From the NCBI RefSeq assembly GCF_023555005.1, contig NZ_JAMJPJ010000033.1, positions 1-39,894 on the forward strand: DNA of 39,894 bases. The letters run 5' to 3'. A program made the translations under genes and the position numbers. Each line of letters starts with the position of its first letter. The stretch's first letter is position 1. This stretch comes from Halomonas llamarensis (GTDB taxonomy: Bacteria; Pseudomonadota; Gammaproteobacteria; Pseudomonadales; Halomonadaceae). Below, piece by piece: positions 31,684 to 39,894 of the stretch. Below the pieces are notes generated by a model that saw only the letters and a list, made by a program, of their open reading frames with translations, was not told the origin of the DNA and searched no databases.

Positions 31684-32181
31684 ATGAAACGACGCCATTT
31701 TTTGGGTTTGTCGGGTTTAACCGGCTTAACGGCGCTGATACCCGGTGTTTCCATGGGGTTTCCACGGGTGAAGCTCGAAGCCGCCGAGGGGCTTGAGCGT
31801 GTGACGTTAAGCGAGGATGAGTGGCGCGAGAAACTCTCGTCAAAAGCTTACTACGTGCTGCGTGAGCACGGCACCGAAGCCGCGTTTTCCAGCCCGTTGG
31901 ATGATGAGCAGCGCAAGGGCGAGTATCGCTGCGCCGGATGCGATTTGGTGTTATTTACTAGCGATACAAAGTTTGACTCTGGCACCGGCTGGCCGAGCTT
32001 TTATACCCATGTCGAAGGGCATTTGCTCAGTCAGCTCGATTTCAGCATGATTTGGCCACGGACCGAATATCACTGCGCACGCTGTCGCGGGCATCAAGGG
32101 CACGTGTTCAGCGATGGGCCGGAACCCACTGGGCTGCGTTGGTGCAATAACGGCGCTGCCCTGCATTTCGTGCCTGCCTGA
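31684..32181 (+). CDS. msrB: Tat-exported methionine sulfoxide reductase B
   Basis: This 165-residue protein begins with KRRHFLGLSG, a twin-arginine signal followed by a hydrophobic stretch ending near residue 25, so it should act in the periplasm. The MsrB domain has structural zinc ligands C83, C86, C131 and C134, substrate-loop GTGWPSF and catalytic C154 in RWCNNGAALHF. It reduces methionine-R-sulfoxide. The start at 31684 follows TAGGAGG; the longer frame from 31576 is in the repeat region. Tat export with zinc bound fits the need to fold before transport. Confidence 0.9.
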   Translation: MKRRHFLGLSGLTGLTALIPGVSMGFPRVKLEAAEGLERVTLSEDEWREKLSSKAYYVLREHGTEAAFSSPLDDEQRKGEYRCAGCDLVLFTSDTKFDSGTGWPSFYTHVEGHLLSQLDFSMIWPRTEYHCARCRGHQGHVFSDGPEPTGLRWCNNGAALHFVPA

Positions 32182-32248
32182 GGCAGTTAAAGTCGCTTTG
32201 TGATACCTTGTGGCTTCTCCTTAATGCTGCATGAGTTAGTTGCGATAT

Positions 32249-34636
32249 ATGGATGTCAATCAGCGTATTCTCACGTGCTTAGCCGATGAGCTGAGCGTTC
32301 GCCCGCAACAGGTATCGGCGACGGTGGCGTTGTTGGATGAAGGCGCAACCGTGCCGTTTATCGCCCGTTACCGCAAAGAAGTCACCGGTGCGTTGGATGA
32401 CATACAACTGCGCCAGCTTGATGAGCGCCTGCGTTATTTGCGTGAGCTGGAAGAGCGTCGCGCGACGGTGCTTGTCGCCATTGATGAGCAGGGTAAACTA
32501 AGCCCGGAGCTGGCGAGTAAGATCGACGCGGCAGATACCAAGCAGCGCTTGGAGGATTTATACCGTCCGTTTAAGAAAAAGCGCCGCACCAAAGCGCAGA
32601 TTGCCCGCGAAGCGGGATTAGAGCCGCTAGCGGATGCGCTACTGGCCGACCCCACGCGCAATCCTGAAACCGAAGCCGCCCATTATCTGCGTCCGGCGGA
32701 AGGGGAAGCGCCCGCAATCGAAGATGCCAAAGCCGCGCTCGACGGGGCCAAGCAGATACTGATGGAGCGCTTTGCCGAAGACCCGGAACTGGTGGGTCAG
32801 CTGCGCCAGCGCCTATGGCAAGAGGGCGAGCTTTCGTCTCGCTTGCTGGAAGGCAAAGCGCAAGAAGGCGCCAAATTCTCCGATTACTTCGAGCACGATG
32901 AAAAACTGGCAAAAGTGCCGTCTCACCGTGCGTTAGCAATGTTCCGGGGACGTAACGAGGGGGCGCTAAGCCTTGCGATTCGCTTACCCGGCGAAGACGA
33001 AGCCGATGTACACCCCGCCCAGGTGGCGATTGCCAAACATGTGGGAGTGCGTGACGAAGGGCGCCCTGCCGATAAATGGCTGACTGAGGTCGTCCGCTGG
33101 ACCTGGCGAGTCAAACTTTACACCGCGCTGGAAACCGAGCTTCTTGGCCAGCTGCGCGAACACGCCGAGCTTACCGCCATTGAGGTGTTTGCGGCGAACC
33201 TAAAAGATTTACTGCTGGCCGCGCCAGCCGGGCAGAAGGTCACGCTGGCCATCGACCCTGGCCTGCGCACCGGCTGTAAAGTTGCGGTGGTGGATGCCAC
33301 GGGCCAGTTCGTCGATCAAACCACGATCTACCCTCACGCGCCGCAAAAGCGTTGGGATGAATCGCTTGCTGAACTGGCACGCTTGGTCAAAAAGCACAAT
33401 GTCTCGCTGATTGCAGTGGGCAACGGTACGGCCAGCCGCGAAACCGATAAACTCGCCGCCGAGCTCGTCAAAGCCATGGCGCCTGATTTTCGGCTGAGCA
33501 AGGTCATGGTCTCTGAAGCCGGAGCGTCGGTTTACTCGGCGTCTGAATACGCCTCCCGCGAGTTGCCTGATCTTGATGTCACGGTACGGGGTGCCGTCTC
33601 GATCGCGCGGCGGTTGCAGGACCCGCTGGGTGAGCTGGTTAAGATTGAGCCGAAGTCCATCGGGGTGGGGCAGTACCAGCACGATGTTTCTCAAGTGCAG
33701 CTTTCCAAGTCGCTCGAAGCCGTGATCGAAGACTGCGTTAACGCCGTGGGGGTGGATTTGAACACCGCCTCTAGCGCGCTGCTCTCGCGTGTGGCGGGGC
33801 TCTCATCGACGCTTGCCGACAATATCGTTGCCCAGCGCAATGCCAAAGGCGCTTTTGCCAGCCGTCAGGAACTTTTAGATGTCAGCCGGCTAGGGCCGAA
33901 GACGTTTGAGCAGTGCGCCGGCTTCTTGCGTATTCCTCAGGCGAAAAACCCGCTGGATGCCAGCGCCGTTCACCCGGAAGCTTACCCGCTCGCGGAACGC
34001 ATCGCCAAGCAGAGCGGGCGCGAGCTGCGTAGCCTGATCGGTGATAGCGCCGCGCTGAAAGCGCTCACACCGGCCGAGTTTGCCGACGAGCGGTTTGGTC
34101 TGCCCACGGTAACCGATATTCTCAAAGAGCTGGATAAACCCGGCCGCGACCCGCGCCCTGAGTTTAAGGCCGCCGCGTTTCGCGAGGGCGTCGAAACGCT
34201 CAATGACCTTAAGCTCGGTATGGTGCTTGAAGGCACCGTCACTAACGTGACGCATTTCGGCGCGTTTGTGGATATCGGCGTGCATCAGGATGGCTTAGTG
34301 CATATTTCTGCGCTGTCTGATCGCTTTGTGGAAGACCCGCGCAGCGTGGTAAAAGCCGGTGATATCGTCACCGTGAAAGTGATGAGCGTAGACATTGCGC
34401 GCAAACGTGTCGGCATGTCCATGCGGCTGGATGATCAGCCGGATGCCGACAGCGCCGCTGGTCAAGCGCGTGGCGATGAGGCGAAAAACGGGGCGAAACC
34501 CGATGACGTAAAGCCGAATCGTGGCAAGCGTAAATCCGCTAAACCGGCGCAAGGGCGTGCCCAAGAGAGTGCTCAAGAAAGTGCGCCGGTGGGGGCGCTT
34601 GGCGCGGCGCTGCTTAAAGCCCGCCAAAACAAGTAA
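32249..34636 (+). CDS. tex: RNA-binding transcription accessory protein Tex
   Basis: This 795-residue protein has the N-terminal [17 protein letters not shown] signature, a YqgF-like domain (about 325-460: [16 protein letters not shown]), a helix-hairpin-helix region (about 502-560) and an S1 RNA-binding domain at about 655-725. The tail is lysine/alanine-rich. The start is ATG 32249; a TTG three codons earlier is possible. The ribosome binding site is weak. Tex/Spt6-like proteins act in transcription and stress tolerance. Confidence 0.95.
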   Translation: MDVNQRILTCLADELSVRPQQVSATVALLDEGATVPFIARYRKEVTGALDDIQLRQLDERLRYLRELEERRATVLVAIDEQGKLSPELASKIDAADTKQRLEDLYRPFKKKRRTKAQIAREAGLEPLADALLADPTRNPETEAAHYLRPAEGEAPAIEDAKAALDGAKQILMERFAEDPELVGQLRQRLWQEGELSSRLLEGKAQEGAKFSDYFEHDEKLAKVPSHRALAMFRGRNEGALSLAIRLPGEDEADVHPAQVAIAKHVGVRDEGRPADKWLTEVVRWTWRVKLYTALETELLGQLREHAELTAIEVFAANLKDLLLAAPAGQKVTLAIDPGLRTGCKVAVVDATGQFVDQTTIYPHAPQKRWDESLAELARLVKKHNVSLIAVGNGTASRETDKLAAELVKAMAPDFRLSKVMVSEAGASVYSASEYASRELPDLDVTVRGAVSIARRLQDPLGELVKIEPKSIGVGQYQHDVSQVQLSKSLEAVIEDCVNAVGVDLNTASSALLSRVAGLSSTLADNIVAQRNAKGAFASRQELLDVSRLGPKTFEQCAGFLRIPQAKNPLDASAVHPEAYPLAERIAKQSGRELRSLIGDSAALKALTPAEFADERFGLPTVTDILKELDKPGRDPRPEFKAAAFREGVETLNDLKLGMVLEGTVTNVTHFGAFVDIGVHQDGLVHISALSDRFVEDPRSVVKAGDIVTVKVMSVDIARKRVGMSMRLDDQPDADSAAGQARGDEAKNGAKPDDVKPNRGKRKSAKPAQGRAQESAQESAPVGALGAALLKARQNK

Positions 34637-34744
34637 ACGCCGCGTCATAGCGTGGGTTAATTAGCCTGTTACCTTGATTGTTGCCTAAATGGCGCCATAT
34701 CCTGCGGGTATTTGTTGTCGTGGCGACATTCGCTGAGTTCACCT

Positions 34745-34762
34745 AGCCCGCTGAGGCGGGCT
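34745..34762 (+). promoter_or_regulatory. Hairpin ahead of the gshA ribosome binding site
   Basis: AGCCCGC-TGAG-GCGGGCT is a perfect 7-bp stem ending nine bases before AGGAG (34771-34775). With no T-run it is a poor terminator for tex and may instead lie in the gshA leader. TTGATT (34674) and CATATC (34696) could form its promoter. Confidence 0.45.
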
Positions 34763-34783
34763 GTTAAACAAGGAGTGTTCACC

Positions 34784-36424
34784 TTGTCTGAACCTCTCTC
34801 TGTACCGTCATTTTTAGCCGCCAACGTGGCGCGTTTGCTGCCTGCCGCCCGCGAGGGTCGCCTGGGCCGCCTGCGCCGTGGGATCGAAAAAGAGGGGTTG
34901 CGCGTCGACGCCGAGGGCTGTATTGCCCAGACGCCGCACCCGCAGACGCTTGGTTCTAAGCTGACCCACCCGCACATCACCACCGATTATTCCGAGGCAC
35001 TTTTAGAGTACATCACCCCGGTTTACTCCGAGCCGCGCGAAGCGCTGGCTTTTTTGGGCGATCTGCAGGCGTTTAGCTATCGTTACCTTGATGACGAGTG
35101 GATCTGGCCGACGAGTATGCCCGCCCGCTTAAATGGCAACGATAGCGTCGTGATTGCTGACTACGGTAACTCCAATACCGGCATCATGAAGCATGTCTAT
35201 CGCAAAGGGCTGGACGTGCGTTATGGGCGCATCATGCAGGCGATTGCCGGCGTACACTATAACGTCTCGCTACCGGATTCGATGTGGCAAGTGCTACAGG
35301 CGTTTGAAGGTCAAGAAAACACCTCGCTGAACGACTACCGCTCAACTCGCTACTTCGGTTTGATTCGTAACTTCCGCCGCCACAGCTGGCTTTTGCTCTA
35401 CCTCTTCGGCGCTTCGCCGGCGATTGATAAAAGCTTTTTGCCCAGCGGTAACGTGCCGGAAAAACTCAAAACGTTAGACGATGCAACCTATTATGCGCCT
35501 TACGCCACGACGCTACGCATGTCGGATCTGGGCTATCAAAATAAGGTGCAAGAACAGCTGAAAATCTGTTTTAACTCGTTATCCAACTACGTCAATACGT
35601 TGCGCCATGCTATCTCCTCGCCGTGGCCGGATTACGAAAAGGTAGGCGTGAATGTCGACGGTGAATGGCGTCAGCTTAATGCCAATATTCTGCAGATCGA
35701 AAACGAGTACTACAGCGATATTCGTCCCAAGCGCGTCGCTAAGCACAACGAGACGCCGAGCCAAGCGCTAGAAGCGCGCGGGGTGGAATACATCGAAGTG
35801 CGCTGCCTGGACTTAAATCCCTTTGATCCGCTCGGCGTGACCGAAACACAAATCCGCTTTATCGATACGTTTCTCATGTGGTGTTTGCTCAGCGAAAGCC
35901 CATGGATTTCCGATGAGGAGTGTGACCGTCTGGACGATAACCGCCGTTTTGTCGTCGAGCGTGGCCGCGACCCAGCGCTAGTGCTAACTCGCGATGGCAA
36001 AGCCACTAGCGTGCGCGACTGGGGCGAGCAAATCTTTACCGAGATGACCGAGGTGGCAACGTTGCTGGATGCAATGGAGGATGGCTCTCCCCACGCCGAG
36101 GCCATCGCGGCATTGGCACCTAGCCTGCAAGACCCGTCGCTGACGCCGTCAGCGCAGCTTTTGGCACGCCTAGAGCAAGAGAACGTGTCGCTTAACGAGT
36201 TGATGCTTTCCTTGGCCAAAGAACAGGGCGAGCAGCTGCGCCATCAGCCGATGATACGTGCGCGTCAAACGCTGCTGGATCAGCTGGTGGAGACCTCGCA
36301 TCAACAGCAGCAAGATATCGAAGAAGCCGATCTAGAGAGCTTTGATGCGTTTCTGGCCGACTACTTTGCCAGCGCGCGCGAAAATCGTGCCCTCACGCCG
36401 CTACACAGCGAGGTGTCCTCTTGA
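34784..36424 (+). CDS. gshA: Glutamate-cysteine ligase
   Basis: This 546-residue enzyme makes gamma-glutamylcysteine, the first step of glutathione synthesis. Visible are RRGIEKEGLRVD, DYSEALLEYITP, the conserved YGNSNTGIMKHVYRKGL region and GVHYNVSLP. The start is TTG at 34784, eight bases after AGGAG. An in-frame start at 34712 would extend through the hairpin and is rejected. Its stop overlaps the dsbB ATG by one base. Confidence 0.94.
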   Translation: MSEPLSVPSFLAANVARLLPAAREGRLGRLRRGIEKEGLRVDAEGCIAQTPHPQTLGSKLTHPHITTDYSEALLEYITPVYSEPREALAFLGDLQAFSYRYLDDEWIWPTSMPARLNGNDSVVIADYGNSNTGIMKHVYRKGLDVRYGRIMQAIAGVHYNVSLPDSMWQVLQAFEGQENTSLNDYRSTRYFGLIRNFRRHSWLLLYLFGASPAIDKSFLPSGNVPEKLKTLDDATYYAPYATTLRMSDLGYQNKVQEQLKICFNSLSNYVNTLRHAISSPWPDYEKVGVNVDGEWRQLNANILQIENEYYSDIRPKRVAKHNETPSQALEARGVEYIEVRCLDLNPFDPLGVTETQIRFIDTFLMWCLLSESPWISDEECDRLDDNRRFVVERGRDPALVLTRDGKATSVRDWGEQIFTEMTEVATLLDAMEDGSPHAEAIAALAPSLQDPSLTPSAQLLARLEQENVSLNELMLSLAKEQGEQLRHQPMIRARQTLLDQLVETSHQQQQDIEEADLESFDAFLADYFASARENRALTPLHSEVSS

Positions 36425-36927
36425 TGCTGGCTTCCACGCGCGGAGTGGCGCTGGCAGGGTTCGCGTTCTGCGTATTGATGATGGCTGTTGCGCTCGTGCT
36501 TGAGCATATCGTTGGCTTCGCGCCATGTCCGTTGTGTATTTTTCAGCGGGTGGGGGTGATTGCGACCGCCATCGTGCTAGCCGTTGCGGCACTGCATAAC
36601 CCCGCTGGGCGCATTGGGTGTGCTTTGTACGCTGTGCTGAGCTTAATCACTGTTGCTGGCGGGGCTTTTGTCGCCGGGCGCCATGTGTGGTTGCAGTCAC
36701 TGCCCGCCGATAAAGTGCCGAGCTGCGGGCCAAATCTTGATTACATGATGGATATGCTGCCGTTACAGGACGTGGTGGCGATGGTGCTCACCGGTTCGGG
36801 TGAGTGCGCCGAAATAAGTTTCTCTCTGCTGGGGCTTTCCCTTCCCGCCTGGACGCTCGTCGGCTTTTTATTGTTAGCTTTGGCGCCGTTACGCCTGCTT
36901 TGGCTTTCCATTATGGCTCGCTGTTAA
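36424..36927 (+). CDS. dsbB: Disulfide bond formation protein DsbB
   Basis: This 167-residue membrane protein has four hydrophobic helices. The first periplasmic loop carries CPLC (C35, C38), and the second carries C101 (PSCGP) and C128 (SGECAE), the two pairs that reoxidise DsbA and pass electrons to quinone. It begins at ATG 36424 overlapping the gshA stop (TGATG), so thiol synthesis and periplasmic disulfide formation share a transcript here. Confidence 0.94.
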   Translation: MLASTRGVALAGFAFCVLMMAVALVLEHIVGFAPCPLCIFQRVGVIATAIVLAVAALHNPAGRIGCALYAVLSLITVAGGAFVAGRHVWLQSLPADKVPSCGPNLDYMMDMLPLQDVVAMVLTGSGECAEISFSLLGLSLPAWTLVGFLLLALAPLRLLWLSIMARC

Positions 36928-36966
36928 CCCGCTTACACGCGTCTCGTTTGTGTTTATTTCACTCTT

Positions 36967-36999
36967 CTCGGCACCCGAATTTAACGCTCGGGTGCCGAG
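36967..36999 (+). terminator. Perfect 12-bp hairpin after dsbB
   Basis: CTCGGCACCCGA (36967-36978) pairs with TCGGGTGCCGAG (36988-36999), loop 9 nt. Only GTGTTTG follows, so the U-tract is weak. Confidence 0.65.
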
Positions 37000-37026
37000 C
37001 GTGTTTGCGCGCAAAGGAAAAATATT

Positions 37027-37055
37027 TTGACGATTTGATAAAATATAGATATTTT
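37027..37055 (+). promoter_or_regulatory. Promoter of gcdH with an AT palindrome
   Basis: TTGACG (37027-37032) and TATTTT (37050-37055) have 17-base spacing. The near-palindrome AAAATA-TAGA-TATTTT (37040-37055) covers the -10 box and is a possible operator. No regulator gene is adjacent. Confidence 0.5.
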
Positions 37056-37125
37056 CTAGTGAGGTACTTTAACGATTACCTATCGCCGCTACAGCTATTG
37101 CCACTACATCTTGGGAGCTATGACG

Positions 37126-38304
37126 ATGAGCCGTTTTAATTGGGACGATCCGTTACTACTGGAACAGCAGTTGACCGACGAAGAGCGTCAGATTCGCGAC
37201 GCCGCCTACGATTACTGTCAAGAAAACCTGCAGCCGCGGGTGTTATCGGCGTTTCGTGAAGAGCGTTTTGACCGCGACATCATGAACGAGATGGGAGAAC
37301 TTGGCCTGCTGGGCGCGACGGTCTCGCCGGAGTACGGCGGTGCAGGCGTTAACCATGTCGCTTATGGGCTGATTGCTCGCGAAGTCGAGCGTGTTGATTC
37401 CGGTTATCGCTCGGCCATGAGCGTACAGTCGTCGCTGGTGATGTTCCCGATTGAAGCTTATGGCTCAGAAGAACAAAAGCAGAAATACCTGCCTAAGCTT
37501 GCCAGCGGTGAGATGGTCGGCTGCTTTGGCCTAACCGAACCCGATCACGGCTCCGACCCTGGCGCCATGGTCACGCGTGCCGAGAAAGTGGACGGCGGCT
37601 ATCGCCTCACCGGCGCCAAAATTTGGATCACCAATAGCCCGATTGCCGATGTCGCCGTGGTATGGGCCAAATCCGCCGCCCACGATAACCAAATTAAAGG
37701 CTTTATCGTTGAGCGTGGCACTGAGGGGTTCAGCGCCCCAAAAATTGAGGGTAAGGTTTCTCTGCGTGCGTCAATCACTGGCGAGATCGTGCTGGATAAC
37801 GCCTTTGTGCCGGAAGAGAACGTGCTACCTAACGTGAGCGGCCTAAAAGGCCCGTTCGGCTGCTTGAACAAGGCGCGCTACGGCATCGCGTGGGGCGTCA
37901 TGGGTAGCGCCGAGTTCTGTTGGCACGCCGGGCGCCAGTACACGCTGGATCGCAAACAGTTTGGCCGCCCGCTCGCCGCTAACCAGCTGATTCAGAAAAA
38001 ACTCGCCGATATGCAGACCGAGATCACCCTGGGCCTGCAGAGCGCACTCCAAGTGGGTCGCCTACTGGATAGCGGCAACTGGGCGCCGGAGATGATCTCG
38101 CTGATTAAGCGCAACAACTGCGGCAAGGCGCTGGATATTGCCCGCGTAGCGCGGGATATGCACGGCGGCAACGGCGTATCAGACGAGTACGGCGTGATTC
38201 GCCACATGGTGAATTTGGAGTCGGTCAATACCTATGAAGGCACGCACGATATCCACGCGTTAATTCTGGGGCGGGCACAAACCGGTATCCAAGCCTTTTT
38301 CTAA
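37126..38304 (+). CDS. gcdH: Glutaryl-CoA dehydrogenase
   Basis: This 392-residue flavoenzyme of the acyl-CoA dehydrogenase family oxidises and decarboxylates glutaryl-CoA to crotonyl-CoA. It has FNWDDPLLL at the N-terminus, [15 protein letters not shown] and [10 protein letters not shown] at the flavin site, and the catalytic glutamate E371 in [12 protein letters not shown]. The start at ATG 37126 is eight bases after GGGAG; the ATG at 37120 is too close. It forms a catabolic unit with the next two genes. Confidence 0.95.
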   Translation: MSRFNWDDPLLLEQQLTDEERQIRDAAYDYCQENLQPRVLSAFREERFDRDIMNEMGELGLLGATVSPEYGGAGVNHVAYGLIAREVERVDSGYRSAMSVQSSLVMFPIEAYGSEEQKQKYLPKLASGEMVGCFGLTEPDHGSDPGAMVTRAEKVDGGYRLTGAKIWITNSPIADVAVVWAKSAAHDNQIKGFIVERGTEGFSAPKIEGKVSLRASITGEIVLDNAFVPEENVLPNVSGLKGPFGCLNKARYGIAWGVMGSAEFCWHAGRQYTLDRKQFGRPLAANQLIQKKLADMQTEITLGLQSALQVGRLLDSGNWAPEMISLIKRNNCGKALDIARVARDMHGGNGVSDEYGVIRHMVNLESVNTYEGTHDIHALILGRAQTGIQAFF

Positions 38305-38346
38305 TTGTTTCGCTTTTCCAATACCTTCTTAGCGCAGGAGTGAACC

Positions 38347-39570
38347 ATGGCAGGTCCCTTACAAGGGTTGCGTGTACTTGACCTTAGTCGCGTGTTGGCG
38401 GGTCCCTGGAGTACCCAGATTCTAGCGGATATGGGGGCCGAGGTGATTAAGATCGAGCGGCCCGGCAGCGGTGATGATACGCGCCACTGGGGGCCGCCCT
38501 GGTTTCAGGCGGAAGATGGCAGTGAGACACGTGAATCGGCTTATTATCTCGCCGCCAACCGTGGTAAGCACTCGCTAACCGTCGATATTAGTCAGCCCGA
38601 AGGCCAAGACTTGATTCGCGAGATCGCCAGCCAAAGCGACATCTTGGTCGAGAACTTTAAAAGCGGTGGCCTTGCGAAGAAGGGGCTAGATTACGCAACG
38701 CTCTCGGCGCCCAATCCGGGGTTGATCTACTGTTCTATTACAGGCTTTGGGCATACCGGGCCGATGGCCGAAATGGCAGGTTACGACTATCTTATTCAAG
38801 CCCAAGGTGGGCTGATGAGCATTACCGGGGCGGCGGACGACGAGCCAGGCGCCGGCCCGAAGCGTGTCGGTGTGGCCGTCGCGGATTTGACCACCGGCAT
38901 GAACGCTACCATTGCCATTTTAGGGGCGTTGTACCACCGAACCCAGACCGGGGAAGGGCAGCATATCGACATGGCGCTACTGGATGTCCAGGTGAGCTGG
39001 CTCGCGAATCAGGCGCAGAACTACTTCTGCAGCGGGAAACCGCCGGCGCGTACCGGCGACTACCACCCCAATCTGGTGCCGTATCAGCCATTTCCCACCG
39101 CCGATGGTGAGCAAATCATTATTGCCGTCGGGAATAATGGCCAGTTTCAACGTTTTTGCGAAGCCATTGGCCACGGCGAGCTTGCCCACGACATACGTTT
39201 TGCGACCAACGCTGAACGGGTAAAACACCGGGTTGAGCTCATTGAGTTGTTAGTCAGCGCGACCAAAACACGCACGCTCAATGAGTGGACGGTGTTGCTC
39301 AACGAGATTGGCGTTCCCTGCGGCCCGATTCAGGATATCGCTCAGGTTTTTGACGACCCGCAAGTTCAAGCGCGTGGCATGCAGGTTTCGCTTGATTCCG
39401 CGCAGGGACCGGTACAAGGCGTGGCTAACCCGATCAAGTACTCGAAAACCGAGATTGAATACCACAAAGCGCCGCCCGCGCTCGGCGAGGATACGGCTGC
39501 CGTGCTTGAGCGCGTGCTGAAAAAACCGGCGAGTGAGATTGAAGCACTGAAGAAAAAGGGCGTGGTTTAG
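38347..39570 (+). CDS. Family III CoA transferase, probably glutarate-specific
   Basis: This 407-residue protein of the CaiB/BaiF family has the N-terminal GLRVLDLSRVLAGPWSTQ and ADMGAEVIKIERPG motifs, and D180 in GVAVADLTTG as the likely catalytic aspartate forming the acyl anhydride. The gene next to gcdH commonly encodes the transferase that activates glutarate with succinyl-CoA, as does human SUGCT. Substrate assignment is inferred from position. The start follows GCAGGAG. Confidence 0.85.
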   Translation: MAGPLQGLRVLDLSRVLAGPWSTQILADMGAEVIKIERPGSGDDTRHWGPPWFQAEDGSETRESAYYLAANRGKHSLTVDISQPEGQDLIREIASQSDILVENFKSGGLAKKGLDYATLSAPNPGLIYCSITGFGHTGPMAEMAGYDYLIQAQGGLMSITGAADDEPGAGPKRVGVAVADLTTGMNATIAILGALYHRTQTGEGQHIDMALLDVQVSWLANQAQNYFCSGKPPARTGDYHPNLVPYQPFPTADGEQIIIAVGNNGQFQRFCEAIGHGELAHDIRFATNAERVKHRVELIELLVSATKTRTLNEWTVLLNEIGVPCGPIQDIAQVFDDPQVQARGMQVSLDSAQGPVQGVANPIKYSKTEIEYHKAPPALGEDTAAVLERVLKKPASEIEALKKKGVV

Positions 39571-39616
39571 CACGTAAAGCATTAGCCGGTTTTGAATAAC
39601 CACAAAGGAAAAGACC

Positions 39617-39894
39617 ATGGAAACGTTGCTCGATATCCTGATTCCCAAACCCTTTATTGCCGGTGAGTGGCGCGATGCGAAGACGCATTTTTCCGTCACA
39701 AATCCCGCCAATGGGAAAGTTCTGGCGGAAGTGCCCGATTTAGGCGGCGAAGAAACCCGTGAAGCCATCGCCGCCGCCGAAGCCGCCTGGCCCGCGTGGC
39801 GTCAACACACGGCCAAAGCGCGCGCCAACCTGTTACGCGCTTGGTTCGATGCCATTATGGATCACCAAGAAGCGCTCGCCCGACTGATGACGCT
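39617..39894 (+). CDS. gabD: Succinate/glutarate-semialdehyde dehydrogenase (partial)
   Basis: The first 92 residues of an aldehyde dehydrogenase of the GabD/DavD type are present before the window ends. They include PFIAGEWRDA, the FSVTNPANGKVLAEVPDLGG segment around 36-55, and AWPAWRQHTAKAR. Next to gcdH and a glutarate CoA transferase, oxidation of glutarate semialdehyde from lysine or 5-aminovalerate (DavD role) is as likely as succinate semialdehyde. The catalytic part lies beyond the window. A good AAAGGAAAAG site precedes ATG 39617. Confidence 0.88.
   Translation, partial: METLLDILIPKPFIAGEWRDAKTHFSVTNPANGKVLAEVPDLGGEETREAIAAAEAAWPAWRQHTAKARANLLRAWFDAIMDHQEALARLMT

Noticed and set aside
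1..39894. CRISPR arrays, tRNA, rRNA, insertion sequences, phage genes
   Set aside because: No spaced direct repeats of CRISPR type, no cloverleaf or rRNA sequence, and no transposase or integrase reading frame were seen.

Overview
The window looks like chromosomal DNA of a halophilic gammaproteobacterium of the Halomonas type (family Halomonadaceae). This rests on gene content and order: nrdR-ribD-ribBX-ribH-nusB-thiL-pgpA; nudE/yrfG-hslR-hslO-pckA; tex; gshA-dsbB; gcdH with a family III CoA transferase and a semialdehyde dehydrogenase. Several proteins have acidic stretches, such as the Lon N-terminus. The genus is an inference and no rRNA or tRNA gene is present to confirm it.

Layout. (1) 1-1377: a 5'-truncated or frameshifted HEPN-type gene overlaps a MotB/OmpA-like proton-channel protein. 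(2) 1677-10792: a contiguous sulfur block. It has a periplasmic rhodanese, a DsrE-like periplasmic protein, a persulfide-dioxygenase-like metallo-hydrolase, a SulP anion transporter, a DUF2892 membrane protein, a split YeeE/YedE (thiosulfate or sulfur-compound) transporter, an OmpR-type response regulator with its histidine kinase, and a TsdB/TsdA-like thiosulfate dehydrogenase pair. (3) 10867-12550 (minus strand): a hipBA toxin-antitoxin operon with three regularly spaced HipB-type operators, followed by dsbG on the same strand. (4) 13571-18956: nrdR, riboflavin genes, nusB, thiL and pgpA, tightly packed, ending in an 18-bp tandem repeat. (5) 19063-25172: a DUF945 protein, a Lon-type protease behind a heat-shock-like promoter, and an Aer-like chemoreceptor. 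(6) 25374-26491: an Xre/RES toxin-antitoxin pair, then a decayed AMP-binding/acyltransferase remnant. (7) 26795-31351: nudE divergent from yrfG-hslR-hslO, then pckA with a hairpin-rich leader. (8) 31684-36927: Tat-exported MsrB, Tex, GshA and DsbB. (9) 37126-39894: glutarate/lysine catabolism (gcdH, CoA transferase, and the start of gabD/davD), running off the right end.

How the genes fit together. The sulfur block can be read as one pathway. Thiosulfate or another sulfur compound enters through the YeeE-like pair or is oxidised to tetrathionate in the periplasm by TsdBA. Sulfane sulfur is handled by the rhodanese and DsrE-like proteins, cytoplasmic persulfide is oxidised by the metallo-hydrolase, and the resulting anions may leave through SulP. 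The two-component pair sits between the transport and oxidation genes and is the obvious candidate regulator. The rest of the window is mostly housekeeping, with many thiol-redox functions (DsbG, Hsp33, MsrB, GshA, DsbB).

I found no CRISPR array, tRNA, rRNA, insertion sequence or prophage. The most notable non-coding signals are the triple hipBA operator array, the lon promoter and leader, the pckA leader, the hexapeptide-repeat mini-ORF behind pgpA, and a decamer shared by the upstream regions of two sulfur genes.
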